Shown here one piece after another: positions 42,801 through 46,304 of a stretch of DNA of 46,304 nt. Each line of letters starts with the position of its first letter. Positions within the stretch are counted from its first letter, which is position 1. The stretch is from JAFAXD01 sp035472475. Its GTDB lineage: Bacteria > Pseudomonadota > Alphaproteobacteria > Rhizobiales > Xanthobacteraceae. The notes beneath the pieces were generated by a model. It was not told where the DNA came from, did no database searches, and worked only from the letters and a program-made list of their open reading frames with translations. The stretch covers positions 1 to 46,304 of the forward strand of contig DATIPA010000058.1 of NCBI GenBank assembly GCA_035472475.1, written 5' to 3'. The position numbers and the translations under genes were made by a program.

Positions 42801-43541
42801 ATGAACGCGACGACGAAGCCCCCTAAGTCCGGAGGTCCGGTCAATCCGTCAGTTATTGCTGACTTGGTCGCCGCCAATCACATCCTCGCCGACCAAGGCG
42901 TGCTGGACGGCTTCGGCCACGTCAGCGTCCGCCATCCGGGCGCGCCCGACCGCTATTTCCTGTCCCGCTCGAAGGCTCCGGCGATCATTGCGGCCGAGGA
43001 CATTATCGAGTTCGACCTCAACTCCAATCCGGTCGATCAGCAGGGCCGGCTCATGTACATCGAGCGTTTCATTCACGGCGAGATTTACAAGGCTCGGCCC
43101 GACGTCAACGCGATCGTTCACAGTCACTCGCCGACCGTGATCCCGTTCGGAGTGACGACGGTAGAACTGCAGCCGATCTGCCACATGTCGGCGTTTTTGG
43201 GTGGCGGCGTACCTAACTTCGAGATCCGCGACGTCGCCGGCATGACCGATCTGCTGATCCGCAATGCGGAGCTCGGGCGCGCCTTGGCGGCGACACTAGG
43301 CGCCCGCAATGTCGCCTTGATGCGCGGGCACGGCAATGTCTGTGTTGGGCAGAACGTCATGGTCGCGGTCTACCGGGCGGTCTATACCGAACTGAACGCG
43401 AAGCTGCAGGCGCAAGCGATCGGGCTCGGCGGGCCGATTACCTTTCTGGATGCCGGGGAATACGAACAGATCCAGGCCCGCGCCGATCAGAACGTTCAGC
43501 GCCCGTGGCAAATGTGGAAACGCCGGGTAGCGGCCCAATAA
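42801..43541 (+). CDS. Class II aldolase/adducin-family protein
   Basis: The 246-residue product has the family's zinc site: HSHS (H107, H109) and H177 in MRGHGNVCVG, plus E94 in IHGEIYKARPDVNA, the position of the catalytic acid in L-fuculose-1-phosphate aldolase. Some relatives are decarboxylases of hydroxylated aromatic acids or sugar phosphate aldolases, so the substrate is undetermined. An ATG at 42801 gives the family N-terminus; the upstream frame lacks similarity. A small secreted protein gene follows 12 bases later. Confidence 0.88.
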   Translation: MNATTKPPKSGGPVNPSVIADLVAANHILADQGVLDGFGHVSVRHPGAPDRYFLSRSKAPAIIAAEDIIEFDLNSNPVDQQGRLMYIERFIHGEIYKARPDVNAIVHSHSPTVIPFGVTTVELQPICHMSAFLGGGVPNFEIRDVAGMTDLLIRNAELGRALAATLGARNVALMRGHGNVCVGQNVMVAVYRAVYTELNAKLQAQAIGLGGPITFLDAGEYEQIQARADQNVQRPWQMWKRRVAAQ

Positions 43542-43553
43542 TCGGGAGCAATC

Positions 43554-43946
43554 ATGCGAACATTGTTGTCGGTTCTGTTCGCCAGCCTGTTCGCCTGCGC
43601 CAGCGTCGCCGGCGAACCGCTGCTGTCGCAGGGTATCGGCGCCTCCAGATGCGGAGACCTTGTGGCTGACATCAAGCCTGCCGAAGCGCTCTTTAATCAG
43701 ATCAACCTGATGCTCTATGCCTGGGTGCAGGGATACGTGAGCGCGGCCAACGTGGCGCTGCTCGAATACGACAGCAAGCACATCGACATGACCGATCTCG
43801 ACGCCTCAAGGGTGCTGTCGATGATCCTCGACTACTGCAAAGCCAACCCCGACAAACGACCGGCGAACGCTCTCGATGCGTTCATCAAAACCGCCAAGAA
43901 GGGCAAGGCGCAGTGGAAGACCGGTACGGTCGAGTGGGATGAGTAG
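43554..43946 (+). CDS. Small exported two-cysteine protein (HdeA/Rap1a-like)
   Basis: The 130-residue product has a signal peptide cleaved near VAGEP (about residue 20). The mature part has two cysteines, SRCGDLV and ILDYCKANP, with YAWVQGYVSAAN between, the pattern of small helical periplasmic proteins related to HdeA and Rap1a. The cysteines probably form one disulfide. GGGAG precedes the ATG. It follows the aldolase gene by 12 bases. Its function is unknown. Confidence 0.78.
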   Translation: MRTLLSVLFASLFACASVAGEPLLSQGIGASRCGDLVADIKPAEALFNQINLMLYAWVQGYVSAANVALLEYDSKHIDMTDLDASRVLSMILDYCKANPDKRPANALDAFIKTAKKGKAQWKTGTVEWDE

Positions 43947-43961
43947 ATCCGCCTGTGGAGT

Positions 43962-44930
43962 TCATTGCGCCGTGGCGCCTGATTTCTTCACCACATAGGC
44001 CCATTTCTCGATGTCCTTGCGTAGAAAGGCGTCGAACTCTTCCGGCGTCATGAATTGTGGTTCGGCGCCCTGGGCGGCCCAGGTCTTCTGAATGTCCGGA
44101 CGCCGCATGATCTCGGCAATGGTCGTGTTGAGCTTGTCGATGACCGGCTTCGGCGTGCCCGCCGGTGCCATCAGACCGAGCCAAATCGTCGATTCGTAAC
44201 CGGGCACGCCGGCCTCGGCGACCGTCGGTACATCAGGCAGAACCGGCGAACGCTTTGTCCCCGACGTCGCGAGCGCCCGCACCTGTCCGGCCTTCACATT
44301 CTCGGCCATGGTCGGAATTGCGTCGAACATCATCTCAACGTGGCCTCCAAGCACGCTGTTGCGCGCCTCGCCTGAGCCCTTATGCGGCACGTGCACGATG
44401 TCGGTTCCGCTCATCGCCTTAAACAGCTCGCCGGCCATATGGTAGGGCGTGCCCGGCCCCGACGACGCATAGTTGAGTTGGCCGGGCTTCGCCTTGGCGA
44501 GCGCGATGAATTCCTTGAGGTCTTTCGCCGGCACCGACGGATGCACGACCATCACCAGATCGGACGAGTTGATCGGCGTTACGGCGACGAAGTCGCGCAT
44601 CAGCGCGAACGGCTTGTTGGAAATGAGCGACTCGTTGGTCGTGTGGGTGTTTGACATCGCGAGCAGCGTGTAGCCGTCCGGCGGGGACTTCGCGACCGCG
44701 TCGGTGCCGATGATCGAACCGGCACCGGGCCGATCTTCCACGACGAACGACTGCTTGAGCGCGTCAGTCAGGTGTTGTGCGAGCACGCGTGCATAGACAT
44801 CCGCCGGCCCGCCGGCCGCGAACGGCACGATGATCTTCACGGGCCTGGTCGGATAGTCCTCGGCGTTGGCACCGCTCCAACACAGCAGCAGCGGAAACAC
44901 CCAGGCCAGCCTGCGCATGAAACCGGTCAT
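43962..44930 (-). CDS. Bug-family solute-binding protein (tripartite tricarboxylate transporter type)
   Basis: The 322-residue exported protein has a signal peptide ending near ANAED. Bug signatures are YPTRPVKIIVPFAAGGPADVYAR at the mature start, PGAGSIIGTDAVAKSPPDGYTLL, NYASSGPGTPYHMAGELF and VLPDVPTVAEAGVPGYE. Bug proteins capture carboxylates in the periplasm, usually for TctAB membrane subunits, but most are orphans as here. The ATG at 44930 follows GGAG. It converges on the small exported protein gene. Confidence 0.93.
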   Translation of the reverse strand: MTGFMRRLAWVFPLLLCWSGANAEDYPTRPVKIIVPFAAGGPADVYARVLAQHLTDALKQSFVVEDRPGAGSIIGTDAVAKSPPDGYTLLAMSNTHTTNESLISNKPFALMRDFVAVTPINSSDLVMVVHPSVPAKDLKEFIALAKAKPGQLNYASSGPGTPYHMAGELFKAMSGTDIVHVPHKGSGEARNSVLGGHVEMMFDAIPTMAENVKAGQVRALATSGTKRSPVLPDVPTVAEAGVPGYESTIWLGLMAPAGTPKPVIDKLNTTIAEIMRRPDIQKTWAAQGAEPQFMTPEEFDAFLRKDIEKWAYVVKKSGATAQ

Positions 44931-45073
44931 GATCACTCCGCAAAATGTCCGAGGGTGTTGCACGTCACTGGATGCCGCACAACAAATGCGGGACCGCAGT
45001 GTCCGTTCCCTGCCAGCCGTCCGGCACCATCGTCAATTGTAGAGCGACGCCTAGGCCCGAACGAAGGGTGTAG

Positions 45074-45766
45074 TCACACATCCAGTTTCTTGGACTTGAT
45101 CAGCCAACCCGCGAACAAGCCGCCGAGTGTTGGCACGATCAAATACATCCAGAGTTGGCCAAAGGCCTTGCCGCCGACGAACAGCGCCGGTCCGAAGCTG
45201 CGCGCCGGGTTCACCGAGGCGCCGGAGACGCTGTAGAACGCCAGATGCAGGATCACCAGCGTTATTCCAATGATCAAACCAGCGAGCGCACCAGGACCCT
45301 TCGAACCGGTCAATGCCAGGAACACGAGCGTGAAGATCGTGGTTCCGATGAACTCGACGATCATGGCGGGCCACACCTCGAAGGTTCCCCATGTGGTTGC
45401 TCCGAGGCCGCTGTCCGCGACGTGATAGCCGCCAGCCTTGCCTTTGACGATGATGACGAGCAGCAGCGCGGCTACGAACGCCCCGATGAGTTGTGCAATC
45501 ACGTAGCGGATTGCGTCGGCGCCGCCGATCCGGCCTGCCGACCAAAGCGCCGCGGTTACCGCCGGATTGATATGGCAGCCCGAGACCGGGCCGATCGTGT
45601 AGACCATGGCCGCGAAGGCGAGGCCGAACGCCAAGCCAATCGGAAGCGCCGCCAGCGGAAACGCACCGCCCAAGCCGGTCAGCACGATCGACGAACAGCC
45701 GACCAATACCAGCACCAGCGTGCCGAAAAACTCCGCGCGAAGCCGATTGTCGTTGATGTAGTTCAT
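45074..45766 (-). CDS. aqpZ: Aquaporin (AqpZ-like MIP channel)
   Basis: The 230-residue protein has six membrane segments and two NPA half-helices, CHINPAV and ASVNPARS. The selectivity-filter arginine follows the second NPA, and a histidine lies upstream of it (LHLAFYSVSG), as in water-specific AqpZ rather than glycerol facilitators. The channel passes water across the inner membrane. GGAGGAG precedes the ATG at 45766. It is monocistronic. Confidence 0.92.
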   Translation of the reverse strand: MNYINDNRLRAEFFGTLVLVLVGCSSIVLTGLGGAFPLAALPIGLAFGLAFAAMVYTIGPVSGCHINPAVTAALWSAGRIGGADAIRYVIAQLIGAFVAALLLVIIVKGKAGGYHVADSGLGATTWGTFEVWPAMIVEFIGTTIFTLVFLALTGSKGPGALAGLIIGITLVILHLAFYSVSGASVNPARSFGPALFVGGKAFGQLWMYLIVPTLGGLFAGWLIKSKKLDV

Positions 45767-45906
45767 TCGCCCCTCCTCCAACTCGACGCGTCATCCGGGT
45801 TCGCGACGCCCGCAAACCACGGCGCACACTCCCCATGTGCCTGAATATAACGGGAAGTTTTATCACGATCAAAATTGATCTTTGAGTTGCTTATGTTTTT
45901 AGCTCG

Positions 45907-45939
45907 AAGTGGCTACCCTTGCCGCCTGGTTAGCCACTT
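45907..45939. repeat. Perfect inverted repeat abutting the right integrase
   Basis: AAGTGGCTA (45907-45915), 15-base spacer, TAGCCACTT (45931-45939), ending on the last base of the integrase stop codon. It could be a recombinase core/att site or a terminator. It contains TGGCTAACC on the minus strand, close to the TGGCAAACC repeats after the left integrase. Confidence 0.6.
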
Positions 45940-46304
45940 CATGTTCGCATTTTGACCTTTGCCATCGCCGAGATTGCCAGCCGTTTTTGGTCGGCGCTCC
46001 GGGTGTATCGCTGGACCTCGTGCAGGCTGGCGTGGCCAGTAATGGCCGCTATCTCGTGCTCGGTGCATCCGGCCTCAGCGAGGCGGCGAGCCGCCGATTT
46101 TCTCAGCCCGTGAGCCGTGCAATGCGGCGGAAGACCCGCGGCATCGCAAGCGCGCCCAAACCAATATGAGAACCCTTGCGGTGAGAACGGTCGCCCGAGG
46201 TGCGTAGTGAGGAAAGTAAGATTGCCGCCCGCCGCCGCAGCGATGGCTTCAGCAAGCTCCGCGCTGACAGGGATTACCAATTCTGTACCGGTCTTGTCCT
46301 GTCG
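45939..46304 (-). CDS. Tyrosine recombinase/integrase, C-terminal part (gene runs off the window)
   Basis: The frame is open to the right edge (reads RQDKTGTELVIP from 46304), so about 121 C-terminal residues are present. Catalytic elements seen are HGLRKSA (HxxR) and GHASLHEVQRYT (second histidine and nucleophile tyrosine). The sequence is clearly related to the left integrase: LTFLTTHLGRPFSPQGFS against LTFLTTDRGQPFAPEGFS. It points to a second integrated element beginning beyond the window. The part visible has no frameshift. Confidence 0.88.
   Translation of the reverse strand, partial: RQDKTGTELVIPVSAELAEAIAAAAGGNLTFLTTHLGRPFSPQGFSYWFGRACDAAGLPPHCTAHGLRKSAARRLAEAGCTEHEIAAITGHASLHEVQRYTRSADQKRLAISAMAKVKMRT

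Overview
The window is high-GC DNA with the gene content and order of an alphaproteobacterium of the Hyphomicrobiales (Rhizobiales), most like the Bradyrhizobium/Rhodopseudomonas/Xanthobacteraceae group. The main grounds are divK next to a DUF3572 gene and a zinc-finger dinB, mipZ, an EipB (DUF1849) homologue, clpS-clpA, a phasin, DUF1489, UbiD and Bug-type genes. This is inferred from gene families, not from a marker gene.

Layout. Positions 1-2770 are the eroded end of an integrated element: a DUF3987 (primase/helicase-like) gene and a tyrosine integrase, each split by one frameshift, two tiny genes between them, a long in-frame inverted repeat that holds a ribosome binding site in its loop, and what looks like the 5' part of a group II intron. 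From 2851 to about 45.8 kb is chromosomal backbone plus metabolic genes. At 45939-46304 a second, related tyrosine integrase enters on the minus strand and runs off the window. The backbone is therefore bracketed by the 3' ends of two integrases.

Backbone, left to right: divK / DUF3572-dinB (cell cycle and translesion synthesis); eipB; a ridA-like, DUF482 and HIT run; an acyl-CoA dehydrogenase-like flavoprotein; a copper module (copA divergent from csoR and a GDCCVxC gene, with a perfect palindromic operator between them); an MHS-type transporter; azlCD amino-acid export; clpS-clpA; a phasin with a perfect palindrome beside its promoter; a DD-carboxypeptidase with a SPOR-like domain; a VWA-DnaJ pair; a TetR repressor divergent from an MFS pump with overlapping palindromes between them; mipZ divergent from panC; a hydrolase; and an orphan NitT/TauT-type binding protein.

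From about 30.6 kb the content is more accessory. It starts with an unusual 324-residue protein built of strict seven-residue FLK[ILF]xDD repeats. A methyltransferase with a regulatory domain, an orphan molybdenum hydroxylase large subunit, and an intradiol dioxygenase-UbiD pair (probably aromatic acid catabolism) follow. Then come DUF1489, a biotin-dependent carboxylase alpha subunit overlapping a small CxC secreted protein, a two-TM Pro/Ala-rich protein, a class II aldolase, a small secreted two-cysteine protein, a Bug-type binding protein and an aquaporin.

The least explained items are the heptad-repeat protein at 30653-31627 with the inverted repeat just upstream of it, and the repeat hairpin around the start codon at 1078. 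No rRNA, complete tRNA or CRISPR array was seen.
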